This document shows, piece after piece, positions 12,701 to 23,597 of a DNA stretch of 64,000 nucleotides. The notes below the pieces were generated by a model, which saw only the letters and a program-made list of their open reading frames with translations, was not told where the DNA came from and did not search any database. Position 1 is the stretch's first letter, and each line of letters begins with the position of its first letter. The position numbers were made by a program, and so were the translations under genes. Source of the stretch: Lutjanus erythropterus (Eukaryota; Chordata; Actinopteri; Lutjaniformes; Lutjanidae); contig CM034606.1 of the NCBI GenBank assembly GCA_020091685.1, forward strand, positions 11,579,695-11,643,694, in the 5' to 3' direction.

Positions 12701-15700
12701 ATGGATGAGGAAGAGGAGATTTCATCCAATTGCAAAAGACAGCTACAGCCTGCTTTAGTGTAGCGAATGGTTCTACATCACAGCACTACTCCTCCTCCCT
12801 GCAAACCGTCTGTTGTTGCTTAAAGGGACAGATCACTCTAAAATCAAAAATACATATTTTTCCTGTGGCCTATCGTGCTATTTATTTATTTAGATTGTTT
12901 TGGTGTAAGTTGCCAAGTTTTGGAGACATCAGCCATAGAGATGTCTGCCTTCTCTCTAATCTACTGGAACTGGATGGTGCTGTTTGTGGTGCTGGAAACA
13001 CCAAAAAATACCTTCCATAGACCTTGTTTTGAGCATTTTCATATAGGAACTATTTTCTCTCTGCCATCAATTGTATTACTGTGCAGAAGGAAGCATGCTT
13101 CTGTTCATGGACGAGGCTTGTTACAGTGTGGGATGTAAACATAAATGACATCCTCTGCTGAGCTGTAGCCTTTCATGCACGGTGTTATGGTTGGTGGGTG
13201 TAGTTTGGTAGGTAGGTAGATAGATGGTGAGGAAGCAGGGGGACAAGAGGACAATGGGATGAATAATGTTTTTGTACAGCAGCAACAGAGTGTTTTGAGT
13301 TAGCAAATGGTGGAGAGTCTTTGTTGGCAATGTTTGTATATGTCAGTAATGTGTTCAAGGTTCAGTTTTTCGCACAAGGTGAGTCTGAGATATTTGAAGC
13401 TTTCCACCCTCTGGGCAGTTTGATTATTGATGCAGATGGGGTTGCGTGTAGAGTTGTGGACTGCTGTGTGTGGTCTGTGGATTATCTTGAGTAACTGGGT
13501 CATGATTTCTGGAAAAGAGACATTGCTGTTGAGTTTTTCAAGCGTGTTTTTGGCACTTTGAGCACCACAAGCCGAGCACCATCTAGTCCCATTATATTTG
13601 AGAGAAGGCAGACATCTCTACAGCCAATTTCTTCAAAATCTGGCAACTCACACCAAAACAAACTAGATGGATAAATGGGACTACAAGTATGAGGGAAAAT
13701 ATGTATTTTTGATTTCAGGACAAACTGTGACTGTTTTAAACTATGAGATTTATGAGCTTATAAATCTGGTAGTGAAAACAGAACAAAAGGCAAATTCAGG
13801 CCTGCATTAGAAGCCACTTTGGGGTGAACTGTTCCTTTAAAGAAGACCACCAGGCTGGAACTCTGACTCAGATATTTATCCCGAATTGTAAATGTTGAAA
13901 GTAATTTCTTGTTGGAAAGCATACATCATCATGAGATCATACAGCCTGTCATGTTTTCTCTTCACTCTGTGTTTCTCTTATGGTTTAAGCTTTAAAGCTC
14001 ATCACTGTTCGCCGCAACCAGTAAAGTAATAAAATGTAGGATTAATCCAAGAGGCCGAAACAGACGTTTTCCATTATTAATCTGTTTATTTTAGGAGTAC
14101 TGTGTTGAACTAAAGCTCTTTTTCTATTAGGTTTGCATTTATTTTTACACCCACTTGCAGTTTGCAAGTCTTACAATTGATTGCTCACACGCACACACAT
14201 CTATTCTATTCCCATCCTTTTCATCAGCTCTCACTTGTTCTGCCCAAACAAGCCTGATAATCCTCACCCATCCCCACCTATTAATTAACTTAATTTACAC
14301 CCTATAGGTGCAAGAGTTACAGCTCCACACACCACGTTGAATCATCTCAATAGGGGTTCCCAGCATAAAATAAAAGATATAAAAAAGAAAAAGAGAGAGG
14401 GGATAAAAAAAACAAAAGGACTGGGTCCTCATGTTTTTCCTTATTTCTTTTATCTTTGACATTAGCTGTCATCACAACACTAAAGACTATACTTTGATAG
14501 GATGTGACTGTCAGAGCTTTCTTTCACAAAGAGAAAGAGTTTAAACTGCAAAGAGGAAAAGGTCAAAATCAATTGATGTTAAAAAAAAAAGAAAAAAAGC
14601 AGCGTGTTGAAGGTGAGTGATAGGAGCCAAAACCCCCAAAAATCATTTTGAAAGGAAAAGGTCAATTCCCTCACACACTTCTCACCTCTGCATGGATTTA
14701 TTTAAAAAGTGCTGCAAGGACATTTCTCAAGACATAACAGTCATTAGGTTACATAGTGCTTAAATACAACCCATAACTGCATTATAGTCCACAGCAGGCA
14801 ACAGCTCACTCATTGAAAAAATACAGTTTTGCTCCAATTTTGAACAATGAATGATGTATGTATAACCTAAAATAAATAAAACAATGAAAAGAATAAACAG
14901 ATTAAAAAGAAAACAACATGTTTCCATATTTCAAGTTGCCAAAAAAGTATGCTGGGTTCCACATGGCCCACAGGCCTTCTGCTTGACACACAATTCATCT
15001 TGTGTGTCATATGGCTGACTTCACCCACGTCTTAATGACATTTTACGCTCAGCATCCCCATCTCCTTAATTTGGCAGAATGAAAATGATTAATGCACAGC
15101 CTTCTCGCAATCTGCTACATATGAAAATTGGCTTTTGCGTCAGTTGTCTTGCAGCTTGTTATTCAGTCGTGTAGCAGGAGAGGCGTGTTGTTAACAGCCC
15201 TTCTCTCTGTCCCCTGCAGATAACATAGATGTAGCAGGACGAGTCGTTCAGTATCTGGCCGGTGCCAACGTGTCCCACCAGTTCCCCATCTCAGAAGCCA
15301 TGCTCACCTACAAACAGAAGAGGTAAAGTCACTTTGATTTTTTAAGTTTGAGCACATTCATGTGTTGCATATGTTTGTGTGCGTACGCATGTATGTTTTT
15401 GTGCTTTTTTTGTGCAAGCACGCCTGTGTTGGAATGATCTCTAACTTGGGAGCATGATATTAACGCTCAGTATGTCTATTCTCTCAGTAAAAATAAGTCT
15501 CAGAACATTTATGGCTACGACTGATCTTCAGCTGGACTGCATGAGGATGTTTAAATGCATATGCATGCAAGCAGGCACTTCTATTCAACACACACACACA
15601 CACACACACAACCCCAATTCCAAAATAATTAGGACGTTGTTAAAATATAAATCAGAACAGAATGCAGTGATTTGCAAAAAGTTTTCAAATACAATACAGA

Positions 15701-18700
15701 ACAAAGACAAGGTATTTAATATTCAAATTAATTAACTTTACTTCTTTTCTAAATATATACTTTGTTTTGAAAGTGAAATTCTTTTCCATTCTTGATGTAC
15801 GACTTCAGTTGCTCAGCAGTCTGGGTCCCTCTGTTGTTGTATTTTGCGCTTCATAATGCACCACACATTTTCAATGGGAGACAGGTCTGAACTGCAGGCA
15901 GGTCATTGTCTTGCTGATAAGCAGGGACAACTCTGAAAACGACTGTATAGCAACATATGTTTCTCCAAAACCTGTATGTACCTTTCAGCAGATGTGACAG
16001 TTACCCATGGCGTCTTTGGAAGTTAGCACTGTTAACAATGTGGATGGTCCTACTATTAACTGTTAACAATAAACCAGTTTATGTTTTGAGTGTTCCAGAC
16101 TGGTGTTTTGTGAGTATTCTACAACTTTTCCAGTTTATCAGTTTGAACATTAAATATTTTGTCTTTGTTCTGTATTCAGTTGAATACAAGTAGAAAAGTA
16201 TTTGCAAATCATTGAATTCCATTTTATTTTTTGGAATTGGTGTTGGACAAGTTGTTGTGACGTGTGACAATAATGATCCTCAGTTCAATTTACTGTAGTC
16301 GCATGCATTTATTCTGGCATAAATAAGTCCAGAAGAAGAATAAGTCACTTTAATTTCACATTTTAATTTGAGGTTTATGACTGATTAATGAAGTTGATAG
16401 AGCACAGGTTCAGTTCTCAGGTCGGCACAGAACAAACACAGATGCACTCAGCAGACAGCCCGTTGCATTTTTGTGTGCATTTGTTTGTTTCCTTGCTGAA
16501 GTTTGACCAAACCCCTCCCCTCTTTGTCAGAGTGGCTTCCTATTGGTCAGAAGGTACTAAATACAACACAGTTTTAACACTGTTGCATTCCTTCTCCCCC
16601 CCTTTCCCCTTTGATTTGCATTCAAGGAAAAGGAGTTTGTATTTTGATTTTTACATCAGGTATCTAATTCAACTCTTGTTTTGTTTTGCCCTCTTTATTT
16701 TCTCCTCCATTTGGCTTGAGCTCCTTGCTGTGTCTTAACATTTCCCTTTTCACACTCGATACTCACTGTAACCTCACTTTGCACTCTGTCCTAACTTCTT
16801 GTGTCTTTGGTACGGTGTGACTTTGACTCTTACTCTGTCCTCTGTGTTGTTGCTGTGAAGATTTGCCTAACAACCTTTAAAACAACCACAAATATTCACA
16901 AAGTGTAACGGTTTTCTGGCTCCTGCATCCAGCCATAACAGTTTCAGAATTGATATTAAATGGATAGAAGACCACTAGAATTACCCTCAAACAAACCACT
17001 GAAATGTTTGCTTCATATTTTATGTTGGAAGCAATGTCAGGACACGTATTGGTTTGCCCTCAGGAATGGCTACATAATTATGAACTTTGGCTCAATATTA
17101 TTGACTGCTGTGACTACTGCCAGGCAAGAAATATCTCAGCCAAAATAAATGATAATAGCTTTGGTACTGTCAGTCTTACGGTTCCCGCTCATTCTAAACT
17201 GCATCATTACTACTAACTCTGAAACATAGTTCTCCATGTATGCAAATATAACATATAAATAATAACACAAATATAACAGTTATGCCGACATTTACTAAGG
17301 TTTGAAAGCCATGTTTCATTCATGGTTTGCCCTCATATAATTGCCATTTTTTTCAGCTTTGCCAACTCTTTTACAGTGAAACCCGCTACCCCTAGCACTA
17401 AAAGTCAGCACATTGCATGCTGATGATATCATTGCACATTAATTTGCATAAAGTTCAGTGGTTGTGTTGGTTGCGTTGAGAGAGAGAGAGAGATTACGAT
17501 GAGCCATAAAGAAGGTAGATACAGAAATCTATAGCCAAATAACTCACTACAGGGACATTTCATATTTGAAGTAAAAAAGAGGGAGAAGATCACATGATCT
17601 ATTTAAATATGTTCAAGATCAAACAGACTGTTTAATGTTTAGTGTTGTATTTCTGCATTTAGTTTCTTATTCTTATGCATATTAATTAATTTTTATGGCA
17701 CTCCTGTGACTCTGTATGAGAACACCTGTGATGCACAAAGAAGGACAAAGAGAGAGCAAGAAGATCATAATTATATTTAGATATTTACAAGTTATGGGAA
17801 CTTCGTAATCCAGGGAGAAAGAAAAATGTTCAATCTGCAGAAACTTTCAGTGTGAGAGTGTCACAGTAACCATAGAAACTCACTACAACTGAACTCCCTC
17901 TGATGCAGCAAGCAGCGTCCTCCAGGCACACACACGCCACACTGACTGTCTGCACATGGTGCAAAACGAGAAGGAGAGCCTTGGGCTGTGGCTAAATTTG
18001 TCACTAGTAGTGTTTTAGCAATGAAGCTGCTAAGAGGTTATTAAATCTGAGTGCGTTTACACTTGTGGTTAGTGTGGTCAGAATGTGTCCCTGTCCAAAT
18101 TTGGAGGTGGTTTGACATGTCCTCAATACGTCTTGGCTGACCTGTACTTTCATGTGGTCCAACACTATCCAGTTGTAATCCGATCACCCAAAATACATTT
18201 CAATGCAAGGTAAAGATGTTAGTAAGGGCTTTTCAAACAGCTGGTGTGTTTTGCTCAGTGATGTTGATGCTTTGCAAAATGTACAACTTAAAAAATGTTA
18301 CATAGGTGAAATATAGTGATATAACACAGCTCTGGCGTCCAAGGTGGCAAGATTGCTGGGGACTGCAGTCCTGTATCTGCACTGGCGCGGGAGCCAGCAG
18401 CCTAGCTCGTCCTCCTGTTGTTTGCTGTGGGTGCCTTCTATTTTACAGGCTTATGAAAGACTGAGAGACTCACCCACTAGTTTAGGAGTTGCACTGTTGC
18501 ATGTTAGAGGACATTTACAGAAAGACACCATCTCAGCTCTTCCCTGTCAGATCAGTGGGTGCAGTTTTGCTTTTTTGAATCTGTCATTGTGGCCTGGATG
18601 TCTGCTAAACTTTAATTGACACTAGCTGCCATGCTGTTTTTCCAATCTTTGTATCGGTACTTACTGATGAATTGGTGACATGCTCAGAGTAGTTGTGTAG

Positions 18701-21700
18701 ATTAGCCACTTGGTTATTACAGCTGCGTCCAAACTATCACTTTCAGTCCCATGTATAAAAATAGCTCTCTTATCCTCGCACTGGCTGATAAGAAAGACTC
18801 TTCTTTTGGTTGTAAGGAGCGGTCCTCTCATTCATCTCATTGTTACGTGACCCCCAAGATGACCCCATTCCACCCAAACCAGTCATGTGCCATTTCTACT
18901 GCGATGGGACATGGTGCAAGCCATGCCACCGCCATCTTCCCTCCAGGACCATTGAGTGTTCATATGCACCTCTGGAGTGTTGAAGTGTTAAAACTCACCT
19001 CTGCTCATACTAACGGCGTCTTTACGTCTCTGTTTGCAGCCCTGATGAGGACTCCTGTCAGAAATTTGTGCCATTTATTGGGGTAAGAATTTATTTCCCT
19101 TTGCAAAGGTGTCTGAGTGAATTGTAAACTCATTCTGTGTTTTAATTTCACACTGAAACCTTTTTTATTCTTGCAGGTTGTGAAAGTTGGGATTGTAGAG
19201 CAAAGTCTCTCAACTTCAGGTAAGGAAGGTTTTTTTTAAGTGTTAGTGTTTAATCAGGTTAGTGTTTCAACATTTTACAGTTGATTCTATGAGACAGAAA
19301 TCTAACCACACATGTCACTCACTTGATACAGATTCAGATTAGCAAAGAAGATTTTTATGTACTTCATTACATTTAGAATTGATTTACTTTTTTTTTACAG
19401 TGTGTAGTTTATTTTGAAGCATTGTGTATGAGACAACTTTTCCCACTATTTGCAGTGGACTCAGATGATGCGATGGGAGGCAACACAAGCATCCTGTCCT
19501 CCCCAACACCTCCATCGGCTGGTCCGTATGGGAAGGAGATTGGGGGCACCCCTCCACAGTCTCCCTCTGTGTCCACCGCCCTCTCTGGAGCTGGGTACGA
19601 CAACACACACACACATAATTATCAGGAACAAAATAATATATACTTCCTATTTTTTTTTCTTTCTCGCTGTGAGCTGTGTTTTAGTAGCAGGGTTCTAATG
19701 GGGGCTTGAGATCGTTAAAAACACCAACATTTGAATATAGTGGCAGATGTAGCAGATATAAAGCTGTACAGGAAATGCTTGAAAAGTGCTTGACTTTTAA
19801 TTTGAAAGAGGTGTATGAACTCTGTAGTAGCAAAGTGATCAGAATTCTCTCTCTGCCTGTTTGCCTTTGTAGTTCTCCATGTTCGGGCAGCGAAGTGATG
19901 GGACTCCAGGTGGACTACTGGACGTGGCAGGGCCTAGAGAAGAAGAAGGAGGGAGAGAAAAGAGACGTGGGACTGAAAAACACCCTGAAGAGTAATTTCC
20001 GCTCACTGCAAGTCAGCCGCCTGCCTTGCGGAGGGGAACTCACCCCTCCACCCAGCATGGCCATGACGGTAGTCACCAAGGAGAAGAACAAGAAAGGTAC
20101 GCTTTGATTTCTGTGTGGGTTTATCAGTCATATTTTCCAAATAACACATTGTACCCAATAATCACATTAATAGATTTATGTGCAACATGGGTATTCTTGA
20201 TTTTCAGCTGGACTGTGTTTTTCTTTTTATACTCTGCTCTTAGTTCAATGTCCCCACAATATAACAAATCTGTTTGGTTCCAAAATTGTCCATGTATATT
20301 GTCTTCATAGGGAAAAGGTTGGGAATTAATAGCCAGCTATGTGTTTGTCTTTGTTTCTCAGCACACTATTTAATCCAATGAGTAATAAGAATTATCTGAC
20401 TTTAATCTCCTCTATCACTGCTGTGATCGTGTCCTCCAAAAAAAAAAATCTCATTTGTGCTGCATTAAATAAGAGGAAATGATTGTCAAGTAAGTGTGTT
20501 AATTTTAAATCTATTGAGATTTATAGATCAACACTGGGACACAAGAACATTTTTATAGATGAGGCCCCTGCTGCAGGAAGCAAGGCAGTGTGCTGCTGTG
20601 GACAGGGTCAACCGCAAGATGTATTTAGCCACTTAAAAAAAGGCCCACCTAAAAATATCAATATTATTTTAAGTGTATGCTGTGTGTAGAATATTTTCAC
20701 CGTTTTCCTTGCTGTCAGTAAGCCTTTTCTGATGGGAAACCACTCTTATATAAGCCAAATATTGCTCTAATATTGATGGACTACTTTGGCAAACCTTGAA
20801 CACAGAAGTTGCTGGTCTGCCACTGTCTCAATCAGTTAACCCTTGAAAACACCTAAGTCACCAAGTAACACAAACAAACTAATCAATTGTGGCAGCAGTG
20901 GACCAGCAACTCCTGTGTTCTGCAAGGTTAAGATAATGTTTTTACCGAGGAATCTGGTTGCTTTGGAGAGAGTGATATTTGGCTTATATAACAACAGTTT
21001 CCTGTCAGAAGAAGCTGTCTGACAGCAAGGTAAAGCTGTGAAAATCTTCTAAATATAGCGTACACCATGCAGATATTTTTGTTTTTGTTTTTGTTTTCTT
21101 TTTTAGGTGGCTAACATAATATTTTGCTGACCCTGTCCACACCAATACATTGCTTAGCTTCCTACACTGGTGCTTCTGCTTTTTTTTCCAAACTGGGGAC
21201 ATGCCGACCACCATCTCCTGTCTGTAATTTGCTGATTATGGACAAGCACCTCATACAACCCCACTTTGAAAAATCCCATCTATTCCTGTATAGCAATTTA
21301 TCAGACTTCGTACCACTCCATCTGGGACTGTAAAAGGCTTCAAAACACTTTTTTCACATATGCAGTCACTCCCCAACACCTGGAAACACACTTTGATGTG
21401 TAAAATCAGTTGTCAACTCCTTTTATGTACAAAAAACGTGAAGAAAATATATATAGAATTTTTTTTATGACTCCACTTCATTCATTTCCTGTTTCCATTT
21501 GCAGTGATTTTTCTCAGCAAGAAGCCCAAGGAGAAAGAGCTGGACTCTAAGAGCCAAGTGATTGATGGTATCAGCAGGTTGATCTGCACAGCCAAGCACC
21601 AGCACACGATGCTGAGAGGTAAGACCGACATGCAGATACAAACCCACAGTTGAAGCTATACTGCCCTCTGGTGTTGGACATTCCTCATTATGAAATAGTA

Positions 21701-21923
21701 ACTGTGAGGTAAATCAAGAATTATGCGCTCTGTAACAGCTGCAAATTCCAAAGCATCCATTACAGCGTGTTTAATGTGTGAACCATCATCCCTTTTTTCG
21801 TTCTCAGTCACTATCGATGGAGTGGAGTGGAATGATGTGAAGTTTTTCCAGCTCGCTGCCCAGTGGCCAACACATGTCAAGCACTTCCCGGTGGGAATCT
21901 TTGGTTACACTAAGCCCGTGTGA
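410..21923 (+). CDS. pacs1: PACS1-like phosphofurin acidic cluster sorting protein, 3' part (20 exons, 5' end outside window)
   Basis: PACS proteins are cytosolic adaptors that bind acidic-cluster motifs in membrane cargo such as furin and link them to AP-1/GGA for retrieval to the trans-Golgi network. Exons joined by phase: 410-572, 1860-1951, 3245-3325, 3683-3742, 5133-5284, 6533-6626, 7603-7686, 8428-8555, 9169-9301, 9401-9505, 10333-10439, 11464-11618, 12484-12594, 15220-15322, 19040-19082, 19177-19219, 19456-19594, 19873-20096, 21505-21618, 21808-21923. All introns are GT-AG and the frame stays open for 748 residues to the TGA at 21921. Human PACS1 has about 963 residues, so roughly 215 N-terminal ones (most of the furin-binding region) are missing on the left. 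The C-terminus (HVKHFPVG) and [16 protein letters not shown] favour PACS1; other stretches look like PACS2. Family assignment is certain, the paralogue less so. Confidence 0.9.
573..1859 (+). other. PACS intron, nothing recognised
   Basis: Unremarkable AT-rich intron. The 139-residue open frame starting at 410 is exon 1 running into this intron to a stop at 827-829. Confidence 0.6.
2157..2230 (+). repeat. tRNA-derived SINE head (truncated)
   Basis: gcccctgtagctcggttgg followed by tagagcg has a pol III A-box and a tRNA-like 5' end, followed by catatgctg...gcagcgactgctgg. It resembles the head of a common percomorph SINE; no clear B-box remains, so it is not a tRNA gene. Confidence 0.6.
2349..2410 (+). 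repeat. Truncated TTAA-type MITE end
   Basis: TTAAAGGGATAGTTCACCC followed by aaaaatgaaaattcag and actcaccc is a very common fish element terminus; the other end is absent because a LINE relic follows. Confidence 0.65.
2530..2985 (+). mobile_element. L2-type LINE relic, C-terminal reverse-transcriptase part
   Basis: From about 2544 the plus strand reads [15 protein letters not shown]...[20 protein letters not shown] and LHWLPVSYR, the typical C-terminal end of CR1/L2-clade non-LTR retrotransposons. A frameshift near 2722 leads to LVYKVLND and APPCIRDLL, and further breaks follow. Inactive, in a PACS intron. Confidence 0.8.
3743..5132 (+). other. PACS intron, nothing recognised
   Basis: Unique-looking intron; no exon, RNA gene or clear repeat seen. 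Short open frames near 4459-4791 have no recognisable product. Confidence 0.6.
5133..6626 (+). CDS. pacs1: PACS exons 5-6: acidic [10 protein letters not shown] segment and [15 protein letters not shown] motif
   Basis: Exons 5133-5284 and 6533-6626 (residues 133-214) join in phase 2. They encode [32 protein letters not shown] and [18 protein letters not shown], the most recognisable PACS1/PACS2 signature in the middle of the protein; YDSLEVYN is the PACS1-type wording. The intron between them is largely filled by a minus-strand LINE relic. Confidence 0.88.
5344..6480 (-). mobile_element. LINE relic with FYADDTVIY motif, minus strand
   Basis: The plus-strand start (tttatttaaccaggttagtc) is the reverse complement of a LINE-like 3' end that reads ...taacctggttaaataaagg. 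The minus strand at 6300-6241 encodes [14 protein letters not shown], the reverse-transcriptase catalytic box, preceded by GPLFF. Stops and shifts break the frame. A 5'-truncated copy nearly fills the 1.25 kb intron. Confidence 0.75.
6627..8427 (+). other. PACS introns around exon 7603-7686
   Basis: Intronic apart from that exon. A 178-codon minus-strand open frame (7248-6712) has no recognised product. Confidence 0.5.
7603..9301 (+). CDS. pacs1: PACS exons 7-9: variable serine-rich linker with Akt-type site
   Basis: Exons 7603-7686, 8428-8555 and 9169-9301 (residues 215-329) form the poorly conserved, probably disordered linker. The third contains RPRSTSM, an RxRxxS Akt consensus; the last serine is residue 299, codon 9209-9211. 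Human PACS2 has an Akt/14-3-3 site in the equivalent place (Ser437), where human PACS1, as I remember it, reads RSTP. The linker exons are supported by phase (0,0; 0,2; 2,0) and clean splice sites rather than by strong conservation. Confidence 0.82.
8816..8992. repeat. Short AT-rich MITE-like repeat (GGGCTGGGCAAT family)
   Basis: Starts agggcagggtgatattta and ends atatcgattgcccagccct, imperfect inverted termini typical of a widespread fish family; relatives at 29183-29673 and 38763-38997. Confidence 0.5.
9401..15322 (+). CDS. pacs1: PACS exons 10-14: conserved C-terminal PACS domain, first part
   Basis: Exons 9401-9505, 10333-10439, 11464-11618, 12484-12594 and 15220-15322 encode the globular domain conserved in all PACS proteins: [70 protein letters not shown], then [11 protein letters not shown] and [20 protein letters not shown] and [10 protein letters not shown] resemble PACS1. 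The 2.6 kb intron before the last exon holds a TTAA-flanked MITE with a LINE fragment inside. Confidence 0.9.
9506..11463 (+). other. PACS introns around exon 10333-10439
   Basis: Apart from a short (CATA)n run at 10449-10472 no repeat, RNA gene or extra exon was recognised. Confidence 0.5.
11965..12285 (+). repeat. Degenerate minisatellite, unit about 40-50 bp
   Basis: About six to seven diverged copies of a unit like gctagctaaaaagttaacaa followed by aacattactttgt, seen by eye as recurring agctaaaa-gtt-acaaaa blocks. Confidence 0.65.
12820..13840. mobile_element. TTAA-flanked MITE copy with nested LINE fragment
   Basis: Left end TTAAAGGGACAGATCACTC, right end ggggtgaactgttcctttaa: inverted termini inside TTAA, as in piggyBac-type elements. 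Internal stretches (tggcctatcgtgctattta, accttgttttgagca, aaactagatggataaa) recur in the 24841-25634 copy. The copy is enlarged by a LINE piece. Confidence 0.7.
13190..13505 (-). mobile_element. LINE reverse-transcriptase C-terminal fragment
   Basis: The minus strand reads [30 protein letters not shown] and [10 protein letters not shown], matching the RVESFKYLG...KKCQQRL region of fish non-LTR retrotransposons. Stops follow; it is dead. Confidence 0.7.
13841..15219 (+). other. PACS intron, purine-rich stretch
   Basis: 14370-14620 is A/G-rich. Otherwise nothing recognised before the acceptor at 15219. Confidence 0.5.
15588..15611. repeat. (CA)n microsatellite
   Basis: About 12 CA units directly abutting the left end of a DNA transposon relic. 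Confidence 0.9.
15612..16246. mobile_element. Non-autonomous DNA transposon relic with long terminal inverted repeats
   Basis: Left end ccccaattccaaaataatta, right end attttttggaattggtgttg; the arms pair for well over 100 nt (gtgatttgcaaa...aaagacaaggtatttaat against attaaatattttgtcttt...atttgcaaatcattg). The middle retains caatgggagacaggtctg and gtatgtacctttcagca, well-known text of an abundant fish element. No intact transposase. Confidence 0.8.
16247..19039 (+). other. PACS intron, nothing firmly recognised
   Basis: No exon found. GA repeats at 17479-17493. Several open frames of 60-116 codons have no recognisable product. Confidence 0.5.
19040..21923 (+). CDS. pacs1: PACS exons 15-20: end of C-terminal domain and stop
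   Basis: Exons 19040-19082, 19177-19219, 19456-19594, 19873-20096, 21505-21618 and 21808-21923. They encode [14 protein letters not shown], a Pro/Ser-rich insert ([10 protein letters not shown]), [64 protein letters not shown] and the end [18 protein letters not shown]...TKPV, with TGA at 21921-21923. The first two introns are under 250 bp; the intron before 21505 contains a long foldback MITE. Confidence 0.92.
20556..21335. mobile_element. Foldback MITE, copy 1 (PACS intron)
   Basis: Two arms of roughly 200 nt are inverted repeats: gacagggtcaaccgcaagat...ccttgctgtcag against ctgacagcaaggtaaagctg...gctgaccctgtcc. Related copies at 53190-53990 and 57855-58942. Confidence 0.7.
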
Positions 21924-23185
21924 CCCCGGCCACCGTCCACCCAACCTCCACCAGACTCTCCGCTCGCTGCACTTGTCTCACCGAGAGGCTACAGAGGATT
22001 AGAAGAAACGCCAACGGGCCCCCGGCAGTAATAGTTTTCCTGTGGAAATCTTACTGACTCACAACCACAAATGTGTTCAATACACAAAGTTCATGTTGTC
22101 AATTTGATGTTTTTGATGTTGATGTTGTTGGGTGTTGTTGTTGTTTTTTACACACTACAAAAAGAACAAGTACTATTTTGTAAGATTTGTGCTACCGCCT
22201 CTGAGGTATTTTGAGGTTTTTGACAATTTGCCACATTTCGATAATGGCAGCTGTGTTTGCACTTTGTTTTTGTTAACATTTTATTATTTCTGTGAAATCC
22301 TACATTTATTGTTACTCTATAGATAATGGAGGAGTGTGATGGTGATGTGCAGTGGCGTGTGTGAGATTGTTTGAGACCGTGTTTGTGTTTATTGTTGAAA
22401 GTTGGAATATTGCTGTGAATCTAGATGGAATCCTTCTCTTCTAACTCAGTGCTCAGTTTTCTTACTCGTCCCTTTACTTTCTCGAAAAGGTAAATTTTTA
22501 TAGAAAGGAACACAAGTTCTTTTTGCCTCGTTGCTTTTAAGCACACTGTGTACCTAAAGCAAATCAAAAACACAACTCGAAAGCAAGGTATTTTTGAAGG
22601 TAGCTATAATGAATGTAGCTATGACACATTTGTAACATGTGAGCAGTTCATCAAATCAGTTTGTAAGTGCTGAAGATTTTGTATTGGTGTTAGCGTACAT
22701 TCAGAATGTACAGTAACACCCACCTAGAAGCAGGGTAACATGACACACGAAACGACATATTTCAACTATCAACAGCTGAATGCCAAATTAAGTTGTGACT
22801 GTATGAACTGTCTTATTGTTTCAAGGTCCTGAATCGTTTTTCACCGTTTCCCGGCTGCATCTTCCACCCATGTTGTAATTGACCCATCCTAATTCCCGCC
22901 CCCTTTTGCTCTGTGCTCCAATATCAGCTGAGTAAACTCGGCACCTCTGTCAACTTTCTCCTTTTCCTGTAAAAGTGACATACAGGGGTACAACTTAACT
23001 TAGATAATGTTAGTAAAACTCAGCCAGCATTTGATGTAAAATAGCCATCTGTAGTCAGCAAGATTTTTGCCAGCATAGCTAATTTAAAATGTCTTTTACA
23101 GGTCACTTAGCAGCATCTTTTAACTATCGTCAAAATATTTTTTTTTTCCAACATAGACAGGGCCTAGCACATAGCATATCTACTG

Positions 23186-23597
23186 CTGCATTCAAGACAA
23201 CGTTAGAAGTTGGAATTTCCCAGTTGAAATGTTCAGCTTCCGAGCTTCCAGGTGCAGAATGCCAAAAGTGAACAAAAATATGGTTGACTGTGACAAATTA
23301 ATGAGTTTCTTTGACAAGTGCACCCTCCTTGCATAAACAACAGGAGGAAAAACCATGTGTGATGTAATGGACACCAATATACATTTTATTTTATGACTCA
23401 ACATTGGCAATATATGTGACACATTTACTTGCAGAACAGGTTTTATCATATGATTATATATAATTTTAGGCTTCCATGGGCGCTGCCATTGTTGCGTGAC
23501 ATCAGACAATGACTTCTTAATGAAGTCAGAGATGATGAATTTCTTGAGTTCACAAGAAGGAACTCAGACTTTGAGTTTCGAGTTGTCTGGAATGCAG
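23186..23597. mobile_element. Foldback MITE in the PACS 3' UTR
   Basis: Left end ctgcattcaagacaacgtta, right end cgagttgtctggaatgcag: imperfect inverted termini, with further pairing inward (gaagttggaatttcccag against ggaactcagactttgag). Confidence 0.65.
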
